Positions 28,685 through 36,046 of a stretch of 64,000 nucleotides of DNA are shown here, in pieces; positions within the stretch are counted from its first letter, which is position 1; every line of letters starts with the position of its first letter. Origin of the DNA: Muribaculaceae bacterium (GTDB lineage Bacteria; Bacteroidota; Bacteroidia; Bacteroidales; Muribaculaceae); the NCBI GenBank assembly GCA_017547845.1, contig JAFYNZ010000053.1, positions 29,198 to 93,197 on the forward strand, read 5' to 3'. The notes beneath the pieces were generated by a model. That model worked only from the letters and a program-made list of their open reading frames with translations, ran no database searches and was not told where the DNA came from. Position numbers and translations under genes: made by a program.

Positions 28685-29563
28685 TTAGAAATACTTCACC
28701 TCTGTGCCTTCCATTGTCGAAAGAAGGCTGTTGGCAAGACTGCTTGCGCCGATACGGAAATACTCCTGTGTGAGCCATTCGTCGCCAAGCACTTCTTTGA
28801 CGATTGCATAGTACTGCAATGCCTCTTCTGTGGTGCGAATACCTCCGGCAGCCTTGAAACCGACCTTGCGACCTGTCTTTTCATAGTATTCCTTGATGCA
28901 TTGACACATCACCCATGCTGCCTCCAATGATGCACCCGGATAAATCTTGCCTGTCGATGTCTTGATGAAGTCGGCACCGCTGTACATCGAAAGCAATGAA
29001 GCATTCTTGATGTCTTCAGCCTTCTGCAATGCGCCGGTCTCGAGAATCACTTTGAGTTTAGCATCCTTGATGGCATCTTTGATCTCAGCGATTTCGTCAC
29101 ACATCTCTTCATAGTTCTTATCAAGATAATATCCGAGGCTCATCACGGTGTCCACTTCGTTAGCACCACCGGCAACTGCCATCGCTGACTCTGCAACCTT
29201 AATCTCTGTAAATGTCTGACTTGCAGGGAAACCGCCTGCCACTACTGCGATGTCGACACCTGTCACCTCAAGCGTAGAGCTGACCACTTCTGCGAAGTTG
29301 CTGTAGACACAGATTGCCGCCACATTCTTGTATTGTGGGTAGTCATTGTCAAAATCGTTCACACGCTTTACAAACGCCTCTACACTGCTCTGGGTGTCAG
29401 TAGTGCTGAGTGTCGTGAGATCAATAGAGCTAAACAAATACTGATACACCTCTGCAGACGCATACTCCGATGCCTTAGCCACAATCTTTTCCACTGCAGC
29501 CGCTACATTAGCGTCATTACTCTCTACTTGGCTTGATGCCAACACTTCTTGATATTTGTCCAT
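28685..29563 (-). CDS. deoC: Deoxyribose-phosphate aldolase
   Basis: 292 aa from ATG 29563 (MDKYQEVLASS). A further upstream ATG at 29596 is less likely. The class I aldolase Schiff-base lysine lies in DFIKTSTGK, and the other typical blocks are KVILETGAL and GFKAAGGIRT. The enzyme splits 2-deoxyribose-5-phosphate into glyceraldehyde-3-phosphate and acetaldehyde, the last step of deoxynucleoside catabolism in the cytoplasm. It is longer than the usual roughly 220-260 aa, with an N-terminal helical extension, as in the Bacteroidetes type. It heads the operon with the exported nucleases and TonB receptor, which is the main support for a DNA-scavenging function. Confidence 0.94.
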   Translation of the reverse strand: MDKYQEVLASSQVESNDANVAAAVEKIVAKASEYASAEVYQYLFSSIDLTTLSTTDTQSSVEAFVKRVNDFDNDYPQYKNVAAICVYSNFAEVVSSTLEVTGVDIAVVAGGFPASQTFTEIKVAESAMAVAGGANEVDTVMSLGYYLDKNYEEMCDEIAEIKDAIKDAKLKVILETGALQKAEDIKNASLLSMYSGADFIKTSTGKIYPGASLEAAWVMCQCIKEYYEKTGRKVGFKAAGGIRTTEEALQYYAIVKEVLGDEWLTQEYFRIGASSLANSLLSTMEGTEVKYF

Positions 29564-29661
29564 AATTTTTTGTAACTTATTTATTTTCAAATACATTGTT
29601 TCTTACGATAACATTCGACGCCCCCGATGCGTTTACACATGGAGACAATACATCGAATTTA

Positions 29662-29669
29662 CAAAGTTA
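29662..29669 (-). promoter_or_regulatory. Probable -7 box of the deoC operon
   Basis: The minus strand reads TAACTTTG, matching TAnnTTTG. It is about 98 nt before the deoC ATG. Confidence 0.55.
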
Positions 29670-29708
29670 CGTATTTTTTCCGAACAACTATAGTTTAACT
29701 CACGAAAT

Positions 29709-29739
29709 TTTGCAATCAGAAGAAAAAGTTGTAACTTCG
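29709..29739 (+). promoter_or_regulatory. Probable rpoN promoter
   Basis: TTTG (29709-29712), 19 nt, then TAACTTCG (29732-29739). The ATG follows 19 nt later. Confidence 0.6.
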
Positions 29740-29758
29740 CACATAAAATTTCGACAAA

Positions 29759-31204
29759 ATGCAAGAATCCCTACGTCTGACACAAGAACAAAAACTCGTA
29801 CAACGCCTCTCACCCATGCAAGTGAGATACGTCAGAATGCTCGAAATGAACTCTCTGGAAATGGACGAAGCCGTCAGACGCGAGCTCGACGACAACCAAG
29901 CTCTCGCTATCGACGACAGCGTCACCGAACGCCAACAGACCGAAGACGGACGAGACTTCACCGAGTCGTCCGAAGAATTGCAACGCAAGGACTATGCCGA
30001 CGATGACGATATCCCCTACTATCGTCTGAACACCAACAACTACAGCAGCGACAGCTCCGGCTACGACTACATTCAGCCCGACAACTCCGAAACCCTTTAC
30101 GACAACCTTTGTCGACAGATCGACGAACGTGACATCTCGGAAGATGTCGCACAGACAGCTAAATACATCATCGGAAACCTCGACTCCAACGGATGGTTGC
30201 AACGCGACCTGATGCTTATCATCGACGATCTCGCCTTCCAACACGGCATCGAAGTGCCCGAAGACATTGCTCGACAAGCACTCAAAGAAGTACGCTCACT
30301 CGAGCCTGTCGGCATCGGAGCCAAAGACCTGCGCGACTGCCTCATGCTTCAACTTAACGCCCTGCCGGCAACCCCCAACAACTACCTCGCACGACTCATC
30401 ATCGCCGACCACTTCGACGAGTTCTCGCTCAAACACTTCGACCGTATTCGCTCCCTACTCAAACTCGATGCCGACACCTTCCAAAAAGCACTTGACACAG
30501 TGCTAAACCTCAACCCCAAACCCGGCGCTTCAATCGGCAACAGCCAGACCGACAACCGCTCTCAACAGATAATCGCTGACTTCATCATCGACATCGACGA
30601 CGACGACATACGCATCACGCTCAACAACAACATTCCCGACCTTCACATCGAAGAAAGCTTCGAGAATGCCGTCGCTCGCATGGAAGCCAACGCTCGAAAA
30701 CGCCAAGAGCAAGGACGCGAATTTATACTCTCCCGCTACAACGACGCTCGCGACTTCATCGATGCACTCAAACTGCGCCAAGAGACACTATTCGCAGTCA
30801 TCAGCGCTATCGTAAAAATACAAAAAGAATACTTCCTCACCGAAGACGAGCACAACCTTCGTCCGATGGCACTCAAAGACGTAGCGGCAATCACAGGCTA
30901 CGACATATCCGTCATCTCACGCTCCACAGCCAACAAATACATCTCCACACCGTGGGGCATACTCCCGCTGAGATTCTTCTTCAGCGAAGGTGTCGGAGAA
31001 GGCGACGACGAAGCATCAGCACGCGAAATACAAGCAGCCATCAAGCAAATCATCGAAAACGAAGACAAACGTCGTCCACTTAGCGACGACCTCATATGTC
31101 GAAAACTCAACGAGAAAGGCTACGACATCCGACGTCGCACAGTCGCAAAATACCGCGACCGACTCGGCATACCCGTTGCCCGCCTCCGCCGCTCATCTCA
31201 ATAA
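29759..31204 (+). CDS. rpoN: RNA polymerase sigma-54 factor
   Basis: 481 aa. Region I is present at the N-terminus (LRLTQEQKLVQRLSPMQ, then LEMNSLEMDEAV) and binds activator ATPases. An acidic region II follows. The core-binding domain covers about 110-300 (ETLYDNLCRQI and LNPKPGASIG). The DNA-binding part ends with the RpoN box RRRTVAKYRDRLGIPVARLR. Sigma-54 directs transcription of genes with -24/-12 promoters and needs enhancer-binding proteins, none of which is encoded in this window. Divergent from deoC. Confidence 0.97.
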   Translation: MQESLRLTQEQKLVQRLSPMQVRYVRMLEMNSLEMDEAVRRELDDNQALAIDDSVTERQQTEDGRDFTESSEELQRKDYADDDDIPYYRLNTNNYSSDSSGYDYIQPDNSETLYDNLCRQIDERDISEDVAQTAKYIIGNLDSNGWLQRDLMLIIDDLAFQHGIEVPEDIARQALKEVRSLEPVGIGAKDLRDCLMLQLNALPATPNNYLARLIIADHFDEFSLKHFDRIRSLLKLDADTFQKALDTVLNLNPKPGASIGNSQTDNRSQQIIADFIIDIDDDDIRITLNNNIPDLHIEESFENAVARMEANARKRQEQGREFILSRYNDARDFIDALKLRQETLFAVISAIVKIQKEYFLTEDEHNLRPMALKDVAAITGYDISVISRSTANKYISTPWGILPLRFFFSEGVGEGDDEASAREIQAAIKQIIENEDKRRPLSDDLICRKLNEKGYDIRRRTVAKYRDRLGIPVARLRRSSQ

Positions 31205-31224
31205 CCCCCAAAAACCCGAAAATC

Positions 31225-32109
31225 ATGACAAAAAAGACTCCCGACCCTCGAAAATTTGAAGACTTTGTAAAAACCCTATCTGAGAAAGATCGCGACTTGA
31301 TCAAAGAGCTAAATATCAATAGCATTGAAGAGCTTTTAGATGCTACACGTGCAATGATTGCTGAATATACAGATAGAATCAAAGAAACCTCCGACAACAT
31401 CGACTGCTCGACATTCGACGACGATGAAGACATGTTAGACTATGACGATTGCTTTGTATCAGGCGACCCCGATTTACTTCCTCCTATAATCTCCTTCGAC
31501 GAAGAGACTCCTTTGGCCTACCACTTCCGCATTAAACTTGAAGATTGCGCAGTCCCGGTATGGCGCGAAATAGAAGTCCCTTCCAATATTTCACTAGAAT
31601 TTTTTGCTCATATCATCCTCTATGCCATGGGCTGGGACAATATGCACCTCCACCAATTCTACAGAAAAAACACTTACTATCGACGACGCTACGATATATT
31701 ACAAGATAGAGAAATGGGATTCTTTCCCGCTAAATATACAAACCTCTGCTCAGAAAACTACCCTCTCTCAGCAATATTCCGCGAAAAGAAAGACAGTATC
31801 AAATTTGAATACGACTTTGGAGATAGTTGGATACACAAAGTTTGGCTCAAGGGCATTAGAGAATACGATAGCAACGAGACACCTGGTCTGAAAAAACTGA
31901 AAGGCAAAGGAGCTTGCCCTCCGGAAGATTGTGGTGGACTCGGTGGATACGACTACATCTTGCGACTACTCAATGAAAAAGGTTTATCACAAGAAGAACG
32001 AGAACATCTTAGATGGTATGGCATCGACACAGATTTTGACCCCAATATATTTGACATCGAATATTCAATAATCAACCTTGACGAACTCTGGAAAGAAGCC
32101 ACCTGCTAA
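31225..32109 (+). CDS. Plasmid pRiA4b ORF-3-like protein
   Basis: 294 aa from ATG 31225 (MTKKTPDPRKF). Longer in-frame extensions would run into rpoN. The C-terminal two thirds (about 95-285) match the pRiA4b ORF-3 fold: AYHFRIKLEDCAVPVWREIE, then HLHQF, a DFGDSWIHKV block and a GACPPEDCGGLGGY motif. The family's function is not established, although it is widespread on plasmids and chromosomes. The N-terminal 90 residues are acidic and unfamiliar. It begins 20 nt after rpoN, so co-transcription is likely. Downstream to 32250 there is no gene. Confidence 0.85.
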   Translation: MTKKTPDPRKFEDFVKTLSEKDRDLIKELNINSIEELLDATRAMIAEYTDRIKETSDNIDCSTFDDDEDMLDYDDCFVSGDPDLLPPIISFDEETPLAYHFRIKLEDCAVPVWREIEVPSNISLEFFAHIILYAMGWDNMHLHQFYRKNTYYRRRYDILQDREMGFFPAKYTNLCSENYPLSAIFREKKDSIKFEYDFGDSWIHKVWLKGIREYDSNETPGLKKLKGKGACPPEDCGGLGGYDYILRLLNEKGLSQEEREHLRWYGIDTDFDPNIFDIEYSIINLDELWKEATC

Positions 32110-32250
32110 CAATCTCCTATTCAAACCACAATCGACAAAAACAAAACTTAACACAGCCCCACTTTCACCAAGGGCTCTGCATACACAATAGACCACAACT
32201 TACACAACCAAAGGGTCCGACTGCACCACGCACTCGAGCCCCTTATTTTA

Positions 32251-32880
32251 TCACTTCCTGTTCACACTGACATCGCCATCGGTATGCTCGAAGATGATTG
32301 AATGAAGATTTTCAGGCAACAAGTCCATATAAAAAGACTTGCTACCACAAGGCACGATAATCTTGTCCAACGCATCACAATACTCAAAAGTGCTTACTCC
32401 CACAATTGTATTGCTGCCCTTAAATACGACTTCTTTCAGGATTTCGCATCCGGCAAAAGCATCATCTCCCACTTCTCGCACCCCTTCGGGTATTATTACG
32501 CTCCTTAGTTTACGACAACCACTAAACGCAAAATTGCCAATAATGGCAAGCCCATCAGGAAACTCGATACCCTCTAAGTTGATACAATCTGAGAAAGCAT
32601 ACCAACCAATGGTATGCAACTCTCGAGGAAACTCTATGTGAGCCAAGCTTTCGCACCCACTAAATGCTTCATCTCCTATCCAAAGCATCGTGTCTGTCAT
32701 TTGGAGATTTCGCAAGTTTACACAGCCCTCAAATGCTGACTCTCCTATTACACTAATTCCCTCCGGAATGACGATGCTATTCAGCTCGTCACAATATGCA
32801 AATTCATGAGGGGGCACACCAATCTCATCTACAGGAATTATCCCAATGCCATCTATAACTTGACACTCATCGCAACTCAT
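32251..32880 (-). CDS. Leucine-rich repeat protein (BspA/LRR_5 type)
   Basis: 209 aa without a signal peptide. It consists of about six LRR_5 units with the pattern IGxxAFxGCxxLxxIxFPxxL, for example GESAFEGCVNL, GDEAFSGCESL, GNFAFSGCRKL and GDDAFAGCEIL. Such repeats bind proteins. Many relatives are secreted, but this one appears cytoplasmic. Its ATG overlaps the stop of the 340-aa gene by 4 nt (ATGA), so the two are translated together and controlled by the palindromic operator at 33944-33962. Role unknown, possibly a recognition subunit. Confidence 0.85.
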   Translation of the reverse strand: MSCDECQVIDGIGIIPVDEIGVPPHEFAYCDELNSIVIPEGISVIGESAFEGCVNLRNLQMTDTMLWIGDEAFSGCESLAHIEFPRELHTIGWYAFSDCINLEGIEFPDGLAIIGNFAFSGCRKLRSVIIPEGVREVGDDAFAGCEILKEVVFKGSNTIVGVSTFEYCDALDKIIVPCGSKSFYMDLLPENLHSIIFEHTDGDVSVNRK

Positions 32881-33899
32881 CTCTTTGGGCGATGTTTCTT
32901 CTCTTGTGGCGAAGTGAGGATTATGCGCAGATTCATTTCGGAATCAGGAAGCGATGACTCGGTCCCATAAATGAATTTTAAGCTCATCCCCTGAGTGACG
33001 GCTTGGGCGCTGAAAAGTTGGGCGAGGGCTTGCTTTTCATGCTCTGCTGTGGGATTTTGAGGCGATGTGGTCACAACGACTGTCATATCGCTATAATTCT
33101 CGCATTCTTCGCAATGTAAGCCATTATAGCGTGTGATAAGCTCTGCGAGGTAATCCAAGCGGGCTGCTTCGCCGTATGATCGCGATTCGCGAATTATCAC
33201 TTGCATCTTCGCTGCGTTCATTATCTGAGGTCGTAAATCGTCTACCTCTGCTCCAATCATTTCGGACAGATGGGTGAGCAATTCGTCGCGATGAGCCAAT
33301 CGCTCAAGCTGCTCGATGCGATTTTCAATGCGATGAAATCTCATCCGTTTGCTACGATTTTGATGTTTCATGCCGTGCCATATTTTAGCCCAATTTTCGA
33401 AGGTAAAGGCCACTTGATAGTCGGCATCTCTACGTTTAAGTTGGGTTATTTGTTTCTTATCGCGAAGATATGGCAAATATAGCTTACATTGGAGTCGATG
33501 AGTCATTTCTCCATATTTGCCGAATGGTACTTCTCTGGGGTTCCATTTCTTCAGTTGCGAAAAGCCGTAGAACGTCATTCCCCAAAGGATTGATCCTGCC
33601 AATTCAGCTTTGGTGAACGGATTGCTGTCAGGGAATACCACAGTTTTGCCTACGGTATTCTCCCAGTAGTCGCCTTCAACGTTGTTGGCAAGCATGGGTA
33701 CATCTGAAAAATCAGTAGATTCGGTTAGATCAAAGATCACATTGCCACCATCCCCCTTAAATTCGGTGTGGCAAATTTCATCGTAAACCTCTTTGTAAGA
33801 AGCCATTTTGCGGATAGAGCTGTCGCTGTGGTGCGTACGGCGTAATGCCGCAGCAATTTCCTCGAATGTAACCGATGTAAATAATTCTTTTACTGTCAT
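32877..33899 (-). CDS. Conserved hypothetical protein, 340 aa
   Basis: No catalytic motif recognised. The N-terminal 60 residues (TVKELFTSVTFEEIAAALRR and following) look like the start of a Bacteroides family that I tentatively associate with DUF6557, with low certainty. The middle is basic and rich in Arg/Lys (RSKRMRFHRIENRIEQLERL, probably a helix or short coiled coil). The HCEECENYSDM segment has two cysteines that could bind metal. The gene is the first of a two-gene unit with the LRR protein and is divergent from the gene at 34005. Its promoter (-7 TAATTTTG at 33934-33927) is 9 nt from the shared palindrome. Confidence 0.65.
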   Translation of the reverse strand: MTVKELFTSVTFEEIAAALRRTHHSDSSIRKMASYKEVYDEICHTEFKGDGGNVIFDLTESTDFSDVPMLANNVEGDYWENTVGKTVVFPDSNPFTKAELAGSILWGMTFYGFSQLKKWNPREVPFGKYGEMTHRLQCKLYLPYLRDKKQITQLKRRDADYQVAFTFENWAKIWHGMKHQNRSKRMRFHRIENRIEQLERLAHRDELLTHLSEMIGAEVDDLRPQIMNAAKMQVIIRESRSYGEAARLDYLAELITRYNGLHCEECENYSDMTVVVTTSPQNPTAEHEKQALAQLFSAQAVTQGMSLKFIYGTESSLPDSEMNLRIILTSPQEKKHRPKR

Positions 33900-33943
33900 A
33901 ATGTGTAGCTTTTAGAATCTTCATCGCAAAATTAGAGCACGGG

Positions 33944-33962
33944 TGTATCGGTTATTGATACA
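33944..33962. promoter_or_regulatory. Palindromic operator between divergent promoters
   Basis: TGTATCG-GTTAT-TGATACA, one mismatch from the perfect TGTATCA-N5-TGATACA. A minus-strand TAATTTTG (33927-33934) and a plus-strand TAATTTTG (33972-33979) each lie exactly 9 nt away, so one dimer could control both promoters. Confidence 0.8.
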
Positions 33963-34004
33963 TCTCCACCATAATTTTGCAAAAAAATAATACAAGTTGA
34001 AAAG

Positions 34005-34388
34005 ATGAATAACGACAAACTCTCCCGAGCAGAACTCGCAAAACAATTTTCAGAAAAGTATTCGTTTTTTACGGAACTTGCCAAAGAAGAGCGAAAATCT
34101 CGCCAAGCCGTGATGCTTAAACGCCACGCATATTTTAGCGGACTTACAAATAGTTGTTCGTCGTTAAAAGAGTTTTACAATAAGTATCACGAACTTTTTC
34201 AAATTTGGGGCGTGGAGTTTTATTGGGACGAATTAAATCGAAAACTTGTCGCTCAAATCTGGCTCGACTTTAATGAGCATGAGACTTATTATTTTGAAGA
34301 AACAGACAGCAAAGTCGTTGTGAGTCCGATAATTTCGTGGCAAAACGAAGTTTTTGCAAATGAAGATTGGGATATATCAATCCCATAA
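34005..34388 (+). CDS. Hypothetical protein, 127 aa
   Basis: No family recognised. The N-terminal half is predicted helical and basic, and the second half contains several aromatic residues (FYWDELNRKLVAQIWLDF). No signal peptide or membrane segment. It is divergent from the 340-aa gene and shares its palindromic operator, so it probably belongs to the same regulon. Its last 12 nt overlap the converging remnant gene at 34377. Confidence 0.6.
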   Translation: MNNDKLSRAELAKQFSEKYSFFTELAKEERKSRQAVMLKRHAYFSGLTNSCSSLKEFYNKYHELFQIWGVEFYWDELNRKLVAQIWLDFNEHETYYFEETDSKVVVSPIISWQNEVFANEDWDISIP

Positions 34389-34643
34389 GTTGCGGAAATA
34401 TTTACGGAATAGGTCAAGCCCTTGCTCGGTTGTACGATTTTCTTCCGTCGTAAAAGCCGAATGGTTGAGCGACAGCAATTCAAACGCATCAATCATCTTC
34501 TGAATTGCGTTATCCCAGCTCTCCATGTCATCAAAATCTACTGGCAGTCCATGCTTATCCAGCAATTTGAATGCTTTTAATCGCGGCAAAATCATCCGAG
34601 CAATCGCATGATAAGTGCCCCATACCTCCTCGACTGGAAATGT
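34377..34643 (-). pseudogene. 5'-truncated remnant of a small conserved gene
   Basis: The open frame 34643-34377 has no ATG before the internal one at 34595, yet the sequence upstream of that Met (VWGTYHAIARMILPRLKAFK) already looks like the conserved body of a small protein family found in Bacteroidetes genomes and phages (IAR-ILPRLK-FK, W-x(4)-KMI-AFE). A stop closes the frame at 34646-34644. I read this as a gene that lost its 5' end. The alternative is a shorter functional 72-aa protein from the ATG at 34595. Confidence 0.5.
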
Positions 34644-34691
34644 TTACTCCTTGCACATTATTATTTCGATAAGTTTTAAGATTATGAAAGT

Positions 34692-34724
34692 ACAAAGTTG
34701 CATCGTTTTGCGACGCAACTTTGT
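34692..34724. terminator. Possible terminator downstream of the 74-aa gene
   Basis: A perfect 10-bp stem (ACAAAGTTGC with its complement) and 13-nt loop. The T run after it on the minus strand is weak. Confidence 0.45.
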
Positions 34725-34745
34725 GTTTAAGTTCTTTGTATTCTG

Positions 34746-34970
34746 CTAACCGATTTTCTCGGCGGTCAGATAAGAGCTGTTCATTCTGGTCTTTTCAAAT
34801 TTGGTAGAATACTTCATGTTGAATGCATTGGCTATCGTTTCCTTATACTTCGCCTGACAAAGCGGTGAAGTCGGAGAGGTAGCGGAGATTTCGACAAACA
34901 CACCTTTGACAAGCTCTTTACCCTTGCCCCAATTCCAATTGCCCTTGGCTGTAATTTTCCAAAGTGTCAT
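34746..34970 (-). CDS. Small hypothetical protein, 74 aa
   Basis: Starts MTLWKITAKGNWNWGKGKELVKGVFVEI at ATG 34970. A TTG three codons earlier is less likely. It is basic, without signal or membrane segment, and resembles short Bacteroides proteins of unknown function that begin with a beta-strand W-K-I-T-A-K-G. It has its own promoter (-7 TAAATTTG at 35012-35005), preceded at 9 nt by a degenerate version of the island's palindrome. Confidence 0.65.
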   Translation of the reverse strand: MTLWKITAKGNWNWGKGKELVKGVFVEISATSPTSPLCQAKYKETIANAFNMKYSTKFEKTRMNSSYLTAEKIG

Positions 34971-35004
34971 AATTTGCAAGTTTTAATAAGTTTATAATCA
35001 CCCA

Positions 35005-35012
35005 CAAATTTA
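35005..35012 (-). promoter_or_regulatory. -7 box of the 74-aa gene
   Basis: The minus strand reads TAAATTTG, 35 nt before the ATG at 34970. Confidence 0.6.
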
Positions 35013-35021
35013 CACCTCACC

Positions 35022-35040
35022 TGTCTCAAAAATCAATACA
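35022..35040 (-). promoter_or_regulatory. Degenerate copy of the island operator
   Basis: The minus strand reads TGTATTG-ATTTT-TGAGACA: 11 of 14 arm positions match TGTATCA-N5-TGATACA, and the distance to the -7 box is again 9 nt. It may be a weaker site of the same regulator. Confidence 0.5.
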
Positions 35041-35065
35041 CAAAAATATTTTAAAACGAATTGAT

Positions 35066-35725
35066 TTACTTTCGAAGTTCATCTCCTAAGAATTTCACAA
35101 GAATATTTTGCCAAAGACGAATCTTGTCTCCGGTATAATACCTTCTGCACATAGGCGATGGATTTGGAATATAAGCAAGAGGAATCCCTTTGTGATAACT
35201 AAATTTAAAATTAGGCTCAACCTTTAATTCTACTTTTGACTTTCCTCTAAGAGCATCAAAGGGTTTCACTCCCAAAGCAATAATATGCTTAGGCTGTATA
35301 ATTTGGATAAGTTCTTCCAAAAATTCTTTTGCTTTTGGAAGTATTTTCTTATCTATATCATGTTCCCTTCGTGTATTCATGAACACAAGATTTGTGCCAA
35401 CACAGTTTTCATATATATTAGATAAAAAATCATTATAATATTCATCAGATTTATACCCAAACACGCTTTGCAAACAAGTTGCCCAAGCATCACTTCCATT
35501 AAGATAGTAATTGTCTTTTTGTGCGAGTTGAGGCTCTCCATAGTAATTGCCACCAGGATTTATCCCTACAATTAATAGGTCTGGATTATAGTGATATTTA
35601 TCTGTCTGGAAAACATAATACAATAACGGAATGCCTTTTTTATCAGCAGGAGTCACTTCGTCTGAATTATAAAAAGTCTTGACATTTTCCCAGAAATCAT
35701 GCAATTCTTCTTCAATATTTTTCAT
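35066..35725 (-). CDS. Uracil-DNA glycosylase-like superfamily protein
   Basis: 219 aa. Superfamily motifs are visible: the active-site loop DLLIVGINPGGN (residues about 49-60), a central LVFMNT strand, KHIIALGVKPFDAL (the LGxxA-type block) and, near the C-terminus, IPNPSPMCRR in place of the usual HPSP. The fold flips bases out of DNA and cuts the glycosidic bond, but the changed motifs prevent a substrate call, and the enzyme may act on modified bases. Family knowledge: one UDG-fold enzyme, Brig1, excises modified phage bases and protects bacteria. The ATG overlaps by 4 nt the stop of a remnant of a WYL gene, so it was originally coupled to a WYL regulator and is still downstream of an intact one. 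Confidence 0.75.
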   Translation of the reverse strand: MKNIEEELHDFWENVKTFYNSDEVTPADKKGIPLLYYVFQTDKYHYNPDLLIVGINPGGNYYGEPQLAQKDNYYLNGSDAWATCLQSVFGYKSDEYYNDFLSNIYENCVGTNLVFMNTRREHDIDKKILPKAKEFLEELIQIIQPKHIIALGVKPFDALRGKSKVELKVEPNFKFSYHKGIPLAYIPNPSPMCRRYYTGDKIRLWQNILVKFLGDELRK

Positions 35726-35765
35726 TTGTTATTTTGATTATTAATATTATACATTTGGGAGAGGT
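35711..35765. repeat. 55-bp direct repeat, copy 1 (WYL end / UDG start)
   Basis: Matches 35992-36046 with one mismatch. It spans the end of a WYL-like reading frame and the first codons of the UDG-like gene. Confidence 0.9.
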
Positions 35766-35805
35766 TACGAACCCGTGCCATTGTCAAGTTATCTTCGTGG
35801 AAATT
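35722..35805 (-). pseudogene. C-terminal remnant of a second WYL-domain gene
   Basis: The 27-residue open frame ends in the same 13 residues (LSQMYNINNQNNK) as the intact WYL protein. The preceding segment FHEDNLTMARVRN corresponds to, but differs from, FRDEFTIWVRD there. An in-frame stop closes it upstream. It is coupled to the UDG-like gene by an ATGA overlap. The rest of 35806-36002 has no coding signal but contains a -7-like TAATTTTG (35946-35939, minus) that may serve the UDG-like gene. Confidence 0.7.
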
Positions 35806-35991
35806 TCATACGGCCAAGTTTGAATACCAAAGATAAAATTTCAATAACACCTTTTTTTCGGTGGACATTACTCCACCATCAACAAAAAATGTTGACTCTG
35901 CGAGGCTACCTCTGCTTCCTCTTTGTCAGAATCAACGGCAAAATTAACTAAAATTTTGATATAATGTGCAATTTTCGCAAAAAATTAAATT

Positions 35992-36046
35992 TTCAATATT
36001 TTTCATTTGTTATTTTGGTTATTAATATTATACATTTGGGAGAGGT
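35992..36046. repeat. 55-bp direct repeat, copy 2
   Basis: Copy at the end of the intact WYL gene. After the WYL stop it still carries the first five codons of the UDG-like gene (M-K-N-I-E) before diverging. Confidence 0.9.

Noticed and set aside
35858-35878. Stem-loop GGTGGA/TCCACC considered as a terminator of the WYL gene
   Set aside because: In the direction of transcription it is followed by A residues, not T. The T run is on the wrong side.
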